Source: Rhodocollybia butyracea
Taxonomy: Eukaryota > Basidiomycota > Agaricomycetes > Agaricales > Omphalotaceae
Length of the DNA: 64,000 bases
Direction of reading: 5' to 3'
NCBI GenBank assembly: GCA_015501585.1
Contig: JADNRY010000100.1
Location: 124,001-188,000, forward strand
Below the pieces are notes generated by a model. That model did not search any database. It was given only the letters and a program-made list of their open reading frames with translations, and was not told the origin of the DNA. Position 1 is the stretch's first letter. Every line of letters begins with the position of its first letter. Below are positions 10,985-22,206 of this stretch, in pieces. The translations under genes and the position numbers were made by a program.

Positions 10985-12637
10985 TTATACCTGCACTCCA
11001 TTTGTTCCAGAGATTACTACCCTCAAGCCCTCCGCATCCAAAATCTGTAGCGGTTTATAGATCTCTGCATTAACTTCCCGCGAAGTAAACTTGAGAACAA
11101 CGGATCTGATACAGCCTTTCCCCTTTGCTAACATCTCTGCAGATAAACCTGAACCAGGTTTAAACCAGCGTGAATGAACCATGTTAACAAAAGCAGCATC
11201 GTCAAATGCATCAGTAGGTAATTTCAAACGGAGACTGTGTAATTTTGGAACTAGGGGGATGGACGTAGATTGGTGGTGAGTTAGGCTTGAGATGAGATGC
11301 GAGGTGAATGGATTCTCGGATGGTCCATACTGATTGACTTCAAAATGGAGTAGGGCCGGCATAACTCGAAAGGCTGCGATAAGGTCCAAATCAGACACAG
11401 ATATTCGGTGGAGCGCGAATGTGGTGATTGTACAAGATGACCTTGAGACGAATGAAATAAAAGTATCTGTTCGCCAGGAACCGCCAGGGCCGTCTAGTAC
11501 CAGGTTATTCAAAGAAGGCAAGTTGAGGGAAGAGAGCACTGTATCTGTACTATTTGATGCTGTGGCCAAGCTAAATGATGCAACATTGGCGTTGGCGCAT
11601 GTTCCAAGTCCCCCCTCCTCTAGATTATAACCGCCCATCTCGAAAGATTTAAGGTGAGAGCAGATGCGAAGAGCTTCCATCCAACCTGTTTTACTTTGCC
11701 CGTGACCAAAATTGATATAGTCTAGCTGATTGTAGGGGACCTTGGATGCTGGCCAGGGCCAGGTGACGGTAAGTGCGCGGAGTTTCGGGCAAAACTCAAA
11801 ACAATCCAAAACGTCCGGTTCAGGATGCGAGCCCCAGCCTCCAAGATCCAGTTCTACAAGCAAGGGAAAACGCAGTTGGGAGAATATCCTCTTGCCTGTT
11901 AAAAAACAATCTTCTTGATACTTGAGCGTTTTCCAACGCCAAGCATGCCGTTTAATTTGGATTAGGGAAGGAATCTCTTCGCCGTTACCCCGTATAATCA
12001 GTGAAAGCCTTAACGGCCAATCACCCGACCTCTCCAAATATAGAGTAACGTTATCAATAAAACCAGTCAGGTGTTCCACTTGGGAACCCTTAACAGTGCA
12101 TATCTCTACCGTTAGATTAGCCCACAAAGTAGGTGATGACAGTGCAAGTGCACGCCAACGGGAGCATACAGAGCCGATTGCCATCGTAGGAAGGTAAGTG
12201 AGGGCACGAGATGACATTGTATTGGGATGTGAGATTCGACTGAAAGGATAGTATAACTCGATCCATGGATAGCATTGGAGATGGTTATCTTCACATACAT
12301 GTTTGAAGATGCGCAATAACGTTTCGTTTGGCAGTTTCCGCATCGGCGAGAGCAAAGAGAGTAACACGGCTCTTTGAGTTTCCAGCCGCTTTTGTTCTGT
12401 TTGGACAATCATGCGTTGTTCTGAGTCAGTGAGGCAGGCCACCTCCAACGCATGATCTTCGATATCTTTATCAGCCAAGGCTAGCATCGTCCTGAGCCCA
12501 TTGGCTCTTTCCAGGGTGACCACAGAGGGTCCGAATTCAAAGCGAAGTTCATCGTACAGTGTAGATAGTTCCTCAGAGCTGAGGTTGACACGTACCCACA
12601 GAGGGTTGGGACATCGTTTGGGACGGGGTGGAGTCAT
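10985..12637 (-). CDS. F-box protein, intact member of a tandem pair
   Basis: The 550-residue protein starts at ATG 12637 (MTPPRPKRCPNPLWV); the frame is open further upstream but without another ATG. A predicted coiled region (about residues 30-95) precedes an F-box core, LPNETLLRIFKHV, near residue 102, then VCSRWRALALSSPTLWANL, the usual continuation in agaric F-box proteins. The remainder has leucine-rich-repeat-like spacing but no clear repeats. F-box proteins act as substrate receptors of SCF ubiquitin ligases by binding Skp1; the substrate is unknown. Agarics carry hundreds of such genes. The start is supported by the paralogue at 14465, which also begins MTPPR. The gene is single-exon. 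Confidence 0.85.
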   Translation of the reverse strand: MTPPRPKRCPNPLWVRVNLSSEELSTLYDELRFEFGPSVVTLERANGLRTMLALADKDIEDHALEVACLTDSEQRMIVQTEQKRLETQRAVLLSLLSPMRKLPNETLLRIFKHVCEDNHLQCYPWIELYYPFSRISHPNTMSSRALTYLPTMAIGSVCSRWRALALSSPTLWANLTVEICTVKGSQVEHLTGFIDNVTLYLERSGDWPLRLSLIIRGNGEEIPSLIQIKRHAWRWKTLKYQEDCFLTGKRIFSQLRFPLLVELDLGGWGSHPEPDVLDCFEFCPKLRALTVTWPWPASKVPYNQLDYINFGHGQSKTGWMEALRICSHLKSFEMGGYNLEEGGLGTCANANVASFSLATASNSTDTVLSSLNLPSLNNLVLDGPGGSWRTDTFISFVSRSSCTITTFALHRISVSDLDLIAAFRVMPALLHFEVNQYGPSENPFTSHLISSLTHHQSTSIPLVPKLHSLRLKLPTDAFDDAAFVNMVHSRWFKPGSGLSAEMLAKGKGCIRSVVLKFTSREVNAEIYKPLQILDAEGLRVVISGTNGVQV

Positions 12638-12844
12638 CGAACAGAAGTTCCAGTGAATAAGCGCCAAACCCTACGGACTAAACGCCAACCGCCGCCAAGC
12701 ATCATTAGTAAGCCACAACCTATGTACGCTACGCAACTAAGAATATCATAGTGCAAGGCACTGGAATGGAAAATGACAAGATAAGTCTAATAGCGTAAAA
12801 ATTTATGCCATTGGAGACTAAATATTCCATGATGTACCCAATAA

Positions 12845-14465
12845 TCATACCTGTATACCATTCGTTCCAACAACCACTACTCGCAATCCCTCAGCATCCA
12901 AAATCCGTAGTGGTTTATAGATGTCTGCATTAACTTTCCGTGAGGTAAACTTGAGAACAACGGATCGGATACAGCCGCTCCCCTTTGCTTGCATCTCTGC
13001 AGACAAATGTGAGCCGGTTTAAACCAGCGTGATTGAACCATGCTGACAAAAGCGGCATCGTCAAATGCATTAGCAGGTAATCTCAGATGAAGACTGTGTA
13101 ATTTTGGAACTAGGGGGATGGACGTGGATTGGTGGTGAGTTAGGGTCAACATAAGATGAGAGGTGAATGGATTCTCGGATTGTCTATACTGGTCGACTTC
13201 GAAATGAAGTAGGGCTGGCATAACTCGAAAGGCTGCGATAAGGTCCAGATCAGACGCAGACATTCGGTGGAGCGCGAATGTGGTGATTATACAAGATGAT
13301 CTTGAGACGAATGAAGTAAGAGCATTGTAGGAATGGTATTATTATTCCAGCCGCTATGGCTGCCATCTACTACAAGCTTCTTCAAGGAAGGGAAGTTGAA
13401 GTACGAAAACACTATATCTGATGTGTTGTCTGGTGCCTCGTAACCGACAAGGGTAAACGATGTGATGTTCCGGCATGTCTGTAGCGGTGCATCTTTTAGA
13501 ACGAGATCATCACGGATATAACCCAACTTGAGAGATTTCAGAGAGGAGCTGGGGAGAGCGTTAGTCAAATCTGACAGTGCCGGTTCCTCGCAATGGAGAA
13601 AATCTAGCTGATTGCAGAGGACGTTGGTTATTACCTCCTGGCTGAAGGTGGAAAGTGAACGGAGTTTCGGGCAATCCATGAAAAGATCCAAATCAAGCTC
13701 TGTAACACCATCGATAAAACTTAACATGGGAAAACGCAGTTCAGAGAAGATGTCGTACTCCGTTAAAAGGTACTCCGTTAAAAAGAGGGATCCCGAAAAA
13801 TCGAGCGTTTTCCAGCGGCCAGCATGCTGCATAAGGTGGGTTAGGCAAGGAACCTTTTCGTTAAAACCAAAACCAAAAATCATAAGTGTAAGCCTTAATG
13901 GTGAATCGCCCGATCTCTTCAGATATCGAATGACTGTATCAATGAAACCAGCGAAGGTCTCCAAGATCTCGTGTTCATCCAAGGACGTAGGGTGTGTCTC
14001 CACTCTTAGATTTGCCCACAAGCTAGGTGACGACAGCGCGAGTTTACGCCAACGAGAGCATACGGAGCTGATTGCCATCGTCGGAAGGTAAGTGATGACG
14101 GGAGATGTCATTCCAGTTGGAGGACTTTCATCTTCCAGACACCATGGATAGCATTGGAGGATATTTTCTTCGCATACGTCCTGGAATATGTACAATAAAG
14201 TTTCGGCTGGCAGCTTCCTCATCGGTGAGAGCAACGAGAGCAGTGTGGCTTTCTGTACCTCAAGGCGAACTGTTTCAGATTTATGGCCTTCAATACCTCT
14301 GTCCACCAGAGCTAACATAGACCTGAGCTCATTTGCTCGTTCCGGGGTAACTACAGATGGTCCAAACTCGAAGTGAAGCTCGGCTTCCAATGCGGAGAAT
14401 TCCTCGGAGCTGAGATTGACAGGCATTTGTAAAGGGTTAGCATATGCTGCGCGAGGTGGAGTCAT
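12845..14465 (-). pseudogene. F-box protein paralogue with two frameshifts
   Basis: Second copy of the neighbouring F-box gene, starting MTPPRAAYANPL at ATG 14465, with F-box core LPAETLLYIFQDV and VCSRWRKLALSSPSLWANL. The first frame is open to about 13287, where an indel near 13320 breaks it. The matching sequence continues in another frame from 13287 to about 13015. A second indel just after WFKP (about 13020) shifts it again, and the last part ends in GTNGIQV at a TGA at 12845, aligned with GTNGVQV of the intact copy. It is therefore a recently broken duplicate, unless both indels are sequence errors. It stands 208 bp upstream of the intact copy in the same orientation, as expected of unequal crossing-over. 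Confidence 0.75.
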
Positions 14466-14574
14466 TTGGGAAGAAGTTTCTCTGAATAAGCGCCAAAACC
14501 TTAAGCGCGTTTTCAATTTTGCACGAGGCAGACAACACCTTCCAAGCTTCAAAGTTCAGATATTATAATAAACT

Positions 14575-14915
14575 ATAGACTGGCCATCTCTTAGCTAACA
14601 CGAGACACCAAGATACCTACGATAACAAGAATAATACCGGATGGAATACTACATCGTTCTAGCTAAACTTTAGTCTAAACCTAATCCTGGTCCAATCCGA
14701 GTTCTAATCCTACAGCTCAGCGCTCGTCGACTTCAACGAAACTTCGAACAGTATACTAAACGATAGACCGGCAGCGCGAGATACCAAGACACATATATGA
14801 TAACAGGAATAACACCCGACGGAATACTACATCCTAGAGCGATTCTCACTCTTAATCTACTAATCCTAGTCCTAGTCCTAATCCGAGTTCTAGTCCTACA
14901 GCGCAGCGCTCGTCG
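14575..14915. repeat. Two-copy tandem repeat of about 170 bp
   Basis: A block containing AATACTACATC, CCGAGTTCTA and CAGCGCTCGTCG occurs once at about 14575-14745 and again at about 14746-14915 with substitutions. The second copy merges into the start of segmental duplication copy 2, and also carries short CTAGTC hexamer runs. Confidence 0.6.
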
Positions 14916-16865
14916 GTATCAACGACGAACCAAGTAACACCCCTGGAGCATGATATACTGCTCCCAACGAAAAAAAAGAGCTGTGCTAGAGAGGTACCCC
15001 AGCATAAACTCGCTCCTTCAACGGCGGTTCCAGATCTAATAGTCCCGTTAACACCTCCGTAGCATGAGGCTATTCCACCCCCAACACGACGAAACAAATT
15101 ATTCTGTCTTGAGGTGCCGGATAGGTTTGAAATCCTGCCAGCGCCGACATGATGGATGCCCAGTACTGTTACGTCCATTTGTCGTCGTCCTACGAAAAGC
15201 CGGGAAGAGCTGAGGAACGGGGAACGAGGAACGAACATTTAAGAAACTGAACAGCCTGACCGTAAGGAAAGGAACGGAAGCCGTGCGGGCTGGCGAAGCG
15301 AACCCAGCAAGAGACACATCTCATCGACATCCCCCGTCCTCCATAATCGATGCTTGTCATCTCCTTCCCAGAAAAACTGGGAATAGCCAAGGAGCAAGGA
15401 ACAATCCCTTCAGAAAGCGAAGCCCTCAAGGCTTCATCTCTCTCACCGCCCAAAATGCAAACCCAACGTCCACACCACGCCCATAGCCCATCCTTTCATA
15501 CTCTCTGCCATACGACACCCTCAACCCCATATACCCTTCAAAAAGCTCCATCGCTTCTCTATCCTCTCCATCCTTTCTTTCTCCGTATCCGCATTCGCAT
15601 CTACCCCCTCCCAAACCCGACTCATATGAAATCCGCCCGCGGACTCCAGCTCCCCCGTTTTCCCCTTCCTCCGCACATCGGATTCGCCAACACAAACGCC
15701 AACCCTCGCACTAACGCCAGGCAACTTGCCCACCATCGACACATCATCACTATGCCTCGTCGCGAAACACTCCTTCTCGGCGTCGCGGTAGAACACCTGG
15801 TTGACGGGTGAGATGCGGCTGAGCTCGAGGGGGTAGGGATGGTGGGTTACGGGGTCGTGGAGGCAGGGAGCATGGGCGGAGCCGAATTTACGGCCGTAGG
15901 GAGTTGGGGGGAGGGTTATGGTGGCGGTTAGTTTTTGGACGCAGGTTTCGGTCTCGAGCTCGGGATCATTTTGGGAAAACCTTGGGAATGGGGCTGGAGA
16001 TGGAGATGGCGATGCATACGAGGATGTGGACGTGGATACGGGTGCATCCGATGATGTTTCAAGTCCTCGAAGGTGCCGGTATAAGACTTCGTATCGAGGT
16101 TTAGAGGAACCAGCGGGGCGGTAGATCTCGCACAGGTCCTGGTGGTCCATGGCGTACAGATTGAAGTGGCCGGTGTAGGAACAAGGTTTTTGTTGAGCGG
16201 CAACGGTTGGATGGCGTTTACCGTGTGTGTTGAGCGAGTGGTTGACTGTAGAAGATAGTGTTGTTTTGGCTTTTGGATTGATAAAAGTGGCATTTGGGAA
16301 TACAAAGCGGAAGGAAAAACCTGCCCTTGGATTGCGTATCGGTTTTTCTCGGTAAAAAAGAGTTTCACGTTTCACTGTCGTTGGACTGTCGGTATAGTTG
16401 AATATAGAAAGATTAAAGACAACCTCACGAGTGGATCTGAGCTGTATGAAGCAGCTTTTCGCGACCATTTCAACGAAATTCTGTCCGAATCCAGCGCCAC
16501 TGTTGTTCTATCCTCCTCGTACGTTTATCTATCCTTCCCGCGTGCTTTGCCGGTATGCACTCGACTGGTACCGGTAAGAGCCCAAGTGCTGGTGCTAGGT
16601 ATCTTGATAACATGCTTCGAGCGTATTATAGCTGGCTTGATATCGTTCCGCCTGGATGTTTTTCTCAGTGCCTGTAGAAGAGAAAAATGCAGTTAAAACG
16701 ATACACACACTACAATATAATAGCAAAGACAACGAGCTGGTAGGATTGTTGTAGGCATGGAGATGGCAGGTGATAATATCGATGAAGAACAGGAGTTGTC
16801 ATAGCTAGATGCGGATGTTTGTTTGTTTTATGTTTATGGCATACCGGGTCAGCTTTGTTGTACGT
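14805..16865. repeat. Segmental duplication, copy 2 (partner 5355-7405)
   Basis: Direct-orientation partner of 5355-7405, about 9.4 kb downstream. Together the two copies flank the secreted protein gene and the F-box pair. This copy keeps an open gene (15521-16150). Confidence 0.75.
15521..16150 (-). CDS. Hypothetical protein, duplicated locus
   Basis: I choose ATG 16150 (MDHQDLCEIYRPAGSS) because this start is conserved in the broken copy at 6690; the frame is open upstream to 16468 but similarity to the other copy is poor there. The 209-residue product has a Ser/Pro-rich middle, then KLTATITLPPTPYG, QVFYRDAEKECF, HSDDVSMVG and a basic, Glu-rich C-terminus ending LKGIWG. No domain, signal peptide or membrane segment is recognised. 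Conservation between the duplicated copies is the main support for its being a gene. Confidence 0.5.
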   Translation of the reverse strand: MDHQDLCEIYRPAGSSKPRYEVLYRHLRGLETSSDAPVSTSTSSYASPSPSPAPFPRFSQNDPELETETCVQKLTATITLPPTPYGRKFGSAHAPCLHDPVTHHPYPLELSRISPVNQVFYRDAEKECFATRHSDDVSMVGKLPGVSARVGVCVGESDVRRKGKTGELESAGGFHMSRVWEGVDANADTEKERMERIEKRWSFLKGIWG

Positions 16866-17199
16866 GAGTACTAGTAGCAGCCGAATAATCTTGAGCAACG
16901 TCAAAGGTTGGAGTGATCGGTGTTTAAGCTTCGGTAACTTCGTGCCGGTACACGAGGACTTTCCGCACGACCTACACGTGTGAGACCAGCCTATCTGTTC
17001 CCTTTTGACTTCATACCACCATGTTCAAACCTCCGACCACAGATTCCAGGCAAGATCTCAAGATCATCCGTAGTTATCAGTCCAATGCTAATCATCGTGA
17101 CCAGAGAACAGCAAGCCTCAGGCTGGCGCAGATAGGCCAGGCAGGTAAGTATACGTAACTTGTCTCATTTCGTAAATCCAACTTCCAACATCTGATAGC

Positions 17200-20068
17200 A
17201 TGTTTACTGGTGCTTCCAACTTTACTTTGGTAAACCCGCAATTTCAAGCAGCAGCCACCATCCAGAATAACAATAACTATCACACCTGGAGTGAGTGTAT
17301 CTAGCTAGACTGCTGTTGTTAGTTTAACAAGTAACACTTGCATTGAAGATACCAATGATGTGCCAGAGATTCGGAAATGGTTAAAAGCACCTGATCCCTC
17401 GACAAATTTTGTAGCCACCTGCGATAAGAGAACGCCTGGAACTGGAGATTGGATATTCTCTGACCCTCAGTTTGTTAAATGGAGACAGGCTACATCTGGA
17501 GTCTTATGGATCCAAGGAAAAGGTAGGACTATTTTGTACAGTGATCTTGAATCTAATTGTGGGGTGCGTAGCGGGCTCAGGCAAAACATTCCTTTCGTAT
17601 GCATACAACATTGGTATGATGTTATTGTTCATATTTCTCATGTGATTATTTAGGGCAGCTATCATTCAAAAACTGCAGGTTGATCCAGAAATCCAGTGCT
17701 GCTACTACTATTTCGACAACCGTGATAACTCACAGACTAAGACTAATGCTCGGGGCCTCCTTCAGTCCCTTTTGCTTCAGATGGCTACAACAAGTGGAAA
17801 AGTTCATCGTGGTCTTCATGAGCTGTATACAAAGTGCACACAGGGCCTTATGGAGCCTACTACAGCAGAACTAAGTGCCACTTTAGAAGTTGTTTCTAAA
17901 GACCTGAGCCCAGTATACCTTGTACTGGATGCCATGGATGAATGCAGTGAGGCAATGGATGTTTTCACACACCTTGCCCATCTTAAGAAGAACCTCTGCA
18001 TAGCAGTAACCAGTCGATATTTGGCTGAGACAGTTCATGATGCCTCCTGGTATATTCACCTTGATGATACACAATCTTTTCGTCAAGATGTTGCCAAATA
18101 CCTGAAGGACAAACTTAGCCATCGAAAACTGAAGCCAGAACTGTTTACTGAAATTGTCAATCAGTTAAGTCAAGGTTCCCAGGGGCAGTAAGTTACTCTA
18201 AGATATTGAACTGCCTTGTAACTAATTTGATGTTTCAAAGGTTCCGTTGGGTTGACTGCCAGGTGACTGTACTGCAACGGTGCAAGACACCCAAAGCCAT
18301 GCGGGAAGCACTGAAAAAGTTACCCAAGTCCCTTGCAGAAACATACACTCTTGCCATTAAAAGAATGAAAGAAAGTGAACATGTGCATGATGCAGGTCAA
18401 CTCCTTATGTGGCTGGTCTATGCATTTGAACCACTTTCAATTGAACAGGTTACAGACATTCTTGCCGTAGACCTAGAAGCTCAAATATTTGATCCTGAGA
18501 TCCGATCATTGGAGCTTGAGAATGGGACTTATGAGATCTTGGATTCCACCTTGATAACTGTGGATGTGAAGAACTATGTGAAACTTGCACACAATTCAGT
18601 GAAAGAGTTTCTCATCCAAACCCATGCTGAGGTACATATAGGCAAAGTGTTTGAAATCAATGGCTACTTGGCCCATTCTACAATATGTCAGACATGCCTT
18701 ATTTATCTGCTCCAGTTTAACAAAGAGGGGATGTTACCTGACAACCAAGATACCTTTAAGACATTGTATCCTTTAGGATTATATGCTGCAAAGCATTGGT
18801 CATCCCATATGGAAAGGCTAGGTGATGAAGTCCTTGAACATAGACCTGCCAAGGAGCTTGCCATATCACTGTTGAGTGACCACATTCAACCCACATATGT
18901 AAATTGGATTAGAATTCATGGCCCAATGCAAAGCATTTCCAGTGCTCCAACTTTAGCTTCAAGGCAAAGTATTGTCAGTAAAACCTATCATCCAACCTTG
19001 AAGCCAAATGAAATACAAAGCCAACTTTATTACATGGCTAGCTTGAACATGCGAAGCATTGCGGAGCATTTACTGGTAGAAAAGGCTGCTGATGTAAATG
19101 GCCAAGGGGGAGAGTATGGGAATCCACTTCAGGTAGCTTCTAGGCGGGGACACAGGGAGATTGTTCAGCTTCTTCTGGAGCACAAAGCAGATGTCAATGC
19201 CTATGGGGGAATGTATGGGACTGCACTGCAGGCAGCTTCCTTCAGAGGAAGCAAGGAAATTGTCCAGCTTCTGCTGGAACACAAAGCAGATGTAAATACC
19301 CAGGGGGGCAGGTATGGGAATGCACTCCAGGCAGCTAGTGGGGGAGGAAACAAGGATATTGTCCAGTATCTTCTTGAGCACCAAGCAGATATCAATGCCT
19401 ATGGGGGAATGCATGGGACTGCACTCCAGGCAGCATCCTTTATTGGAAACCAGGAAATTGTCAAGCTTCTTCTGGAACACAAAGTGGATGTAAATGCCAA
19501 AGGAGGACAGTATGGGAATGCACTCCAGGCAGCTAGCAGTAGAGGAAACAAAAATATTGTCCAGCTTCTTCTGGAACACAAGGCAGATGTAAAGGCTAAA
19601 GGGGGTAATTATGGCAGTGCTCTCCAAGCAGCCATCAGTGGAGGAAATAAAGATATTGTCCAGCTTCTTCTTGAGCACAAAGCAGATGCAAATGTCCTTG
19701 GGCCTCAAAATAAAAATGTGCTTGAGGCAGCTATCAGTCAAGGAAAGAAGGATATTGTCCAGGTTCTTCTGGAGCGCAAAGCAGATATATATTTTCAAGG
19801 GGGCCTCTATGAGAATGCACTCCAGGCAGCTTGCGCATTGGGAGAAACAAATATTGTCAGGCTTCTTCTGAAGCACAAGGCAGATATAAATGCTCAAGGA
19901 CGCATGTATGGCAATGCATTTCAGGAGGCTTCCTACAACGGGAAGAAGTATGTTGTTGAGCTTCTTCTGGAGCACAAAGTGGATGTAAATGGTCAAGGGG
20001 CAAGTACGGAAATGCACTCCAGGCAGCTGTCTGTGATGAAAACAAAGATATTGTTGAGCTTCTTCTGA
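17200..20068 (+). CDS. NACHT-ankyrin NLR-like protein (exons 17200-17290, 17349-17522, 17572-17596, 17654-18187, 18241-20068)
   Basis: With four introns of 49-58 bp the spliced frame gives 883 residues. It begins MFTGASNFTLVNPQF, an N-terminus common in agaric NACHT proteins, then EIRKWLKAPDPSTNF and GTGDWIFSDPQF. The P-loop GKAGSGKT is at residues 87-94, encoded across two splice junctions. Walker B, LVLDAMDEC, is at about 186-194, followed by AVTSRY (sensor region) and a helical domain (LKKLPKSLAETYTLAI). From about residue 550 come ankyrin repeats of 33 residues. Proteins of this plan are fungal NLRs: STAND NTPases thought to oligomerise when their repeats sense a non-self cue. The frame ends at 20068 because a G-run at 19997-20000 has four G where other units have five, while near-perfect ankyrin units continue to 22206. 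Upstream ATG 17021 gives a frame that does not splice in phase, so I treat it as leader. Confidence 0.8.
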
Positions 20069-22206
20069 AACACAAAGCAGATGTAAATGCCCAAGGGGGC
20101 AAGTGTGGTAATGCACTCCAAGCTGCCTGCTTGAGGGGAAACAAGGATATTATGGTGCTTCTTCTGGCACACAAAGCAGATGTAAATGCCCAAGGAGGCA
20201 AGTATGGAAATGCACTCCAAGCAGCTTCCTACAATGGAAACAAGGATATTGCGCAGCTTCTGCTAAAGCATAAAGCCAATGTAAATGTCCAAGGGGGAGA
20301 GTATGGAAATGCACTTCATGCAGCTTCCAGCAATGGAAACAAGGATATTGTCAAGCTTCTTCTTGCAAACAAAGCAGATGTACATTCCCAAGGGGCAGGG
20401 TATGGAAATGCACTCCAGGGAGCCACCTGCAATGGAAACATGGATATTGTAAAGATTCTTCTGAAACACAAAGCAGATGTAAATGCTGTTGGACAAGACT
20501 ATGGGACTGCACTCCAGGCTGCTTGCTTGTCGGGAAACAATGAGATTGTCCAGCTTCTTCTGGAGCACAAAGCAGATGTAAATGCCCAGGGGGGCAAGAA
20601 TGGGAATGCACTAATCATAGCATGCCTGAGTAGAAACAATGATATTGTTGAGCTTCTTCTGAAATACAAAGCAGATGTCAATGCAAAAGGGGGAAAGTAT
20701 GGAAATGCACTCATCATAGCATGCTTGAGTAGAAACAATGATATTGTCCAGCTTCTTCTGGAGTGGAAAGCAGAGATGTAAATGCACAAGGGGGAAAGTA
20801 TGGCAATGCACTCCAGGCAGCTGCTTGGTTTGGAACCAAGAGAGACTGTCCAAACTTCTTCTGGAGCACAAAAGCTGATTGTAAAATGTCCAAGGGGGTG
20901 ATTACTCTGGGAATGCACTTCAAGCGGCTTGCTCAAGGGGAAACAAGGATATTGTGCAGATTCTTCTGGAGCACAAAGCAGATGTAAATGCACCAAGGGG
21001 AGGCAAATGTATGGAAAAATATGCCCTCCAGGCAGCTTGCCTGTGGGGAAACAAGATATTGTGCAGATTCTTCTGGTGCACAAAGCAGATGTAAATGCCC
21101 AGGGGGGCAAGTATGGGAATGCACTCCAGGCAGCTTGCTTGTGGGGACACAAGGATATTGTTGAGCTTCTTTTGGAGCAGAAAGGAGAGGTAAGTGCCAA
21201 TGGGGGTAGGTATGGAAATGCACTCCAGGCAGCTTCCTGCAATGGGAACAAGGATATTGTCCAATGTCTTCTGGCAAACAAAGCAGATGTAAATGCTCCA
21301 GGGGGCCACAATGGGAGTGCACTCCAGGCAGCCACCTGCTATGGAAATTATGATATTGTCCAGCTTCTTCTGGACCACAAAGCAGATGTAAATGCACAAG
21401 GGGGACAGTTAGTATGGAAATACACTCCAAGCAGCCATCTGCCATGGACACAAGGATATTGTTCTGGTTCTTCTGGAACACCAAGCAGATGTAACTGCCC
21501 CAGGGGGCCAGTATGGAAATGCACTCCAGGCTGCTTGCTCATGGGGAAACAATGATATTGTCCATCTTCTTCTGGAGCACAAAGCAGATGTAAATGCCCA
21601 GGGGGAAAGAATGGGAATGCACTCCAGGCAGCTTGTTCATGGGGAAACAAGGCTATTGTTCACCTTCTTCTGGAGCACAAAGCAGAGGTCAATGCCCAAG
21701 GGGGCAAGTATGGAAATGCACTCCAAGCCGCTTCCTGCAATGGGAACAAGGATATTATTCAGCATCTCTTGGGCACAAAGCAGATGTAAATGCCCAAGGG
21801 GGCAAGTATGGAAATGCACTTCAGGCAGCTACCTGCAATGGAAACAAGGATATTATACAGCTTCTTCTGGCAAACAAAGCAGATGTAAATGCCCAAGGGG
21901 GCGAGTATGGAAATGCACTCCAGGCAGCCACCTGCAATGGAAACAAGGATATTGTCAAGCTTCTTCTGGCAAACAAAGCAGATGTAAATGCCCAGGGGGG
22001 GCAGTATGGGAATGCACTTTATTGTCCAGCTTCTTCTGAAACATCAAGCAGATGTAACTGCAACAGGAGGCGAGTATGGAAATGCACTCCTGGCGGCTAT
22101 CAGCGAAGGTAACACAAATATTGTCCAGCTTCTCAAGCACAAAGCAGATGTAAATACTCAATGGGGAGTGTATGGCAACTCACTCCTCATGGCTCTCAGT
22201 AAATAA
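19075..22206 (+). repeat. Array of about 31 near-identical 99-bp ankyrin units
   Basis: Each unit encodes a version of GNKDIVQLLLEHKADVNAQ followed by GGKYGNALQAAS. Units are about 80-95% alike in DNA. Differences cluster in the few residues between QAA and IV (for example SFRGSKE, SGGGNKD, SFIGNQE, CALGETN, SYNGKKY, CLSGNNE), the position of the binding-side hairpin and first-helix start in ankyrin repeats. Confidence 0.85.
20001..22206 (+). pseudogene. Frameshifted continuation of the ankyrin array
   Basis: About 22 further ankyrin units follow the break at about 20000. One frame is open at 20131-20781; a two-base insertion at about 20773 (GCAGAGATG for GCAGATG) ends it. The unit at 20820-21010 has several indels. 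Open blocks resume at 21060-21410 and 21780-22010. The last unit ends at a TAA at about 22204 with SLLMALSK. The mixture of perfect units and single-base indels fits either recent decay of a longer receptor or sequence errors in a collapsed repeat. Confidence 0.7.

Noticed and set aside
17021..17145. Upstream ATG at 17021 as the NACHT protein start
   Set aside because: Its reading frame joins the next exon out of phase and meets a stop; ATG 17200 gives the usual N-terminus.
19070..20220. Long minus-strand ORFs (up to 348 codons) across the ankyrin array
   Set aside because: They repeat every 33 codons in step with the sense units and are complements of the ankyrin codons; not independent genes.
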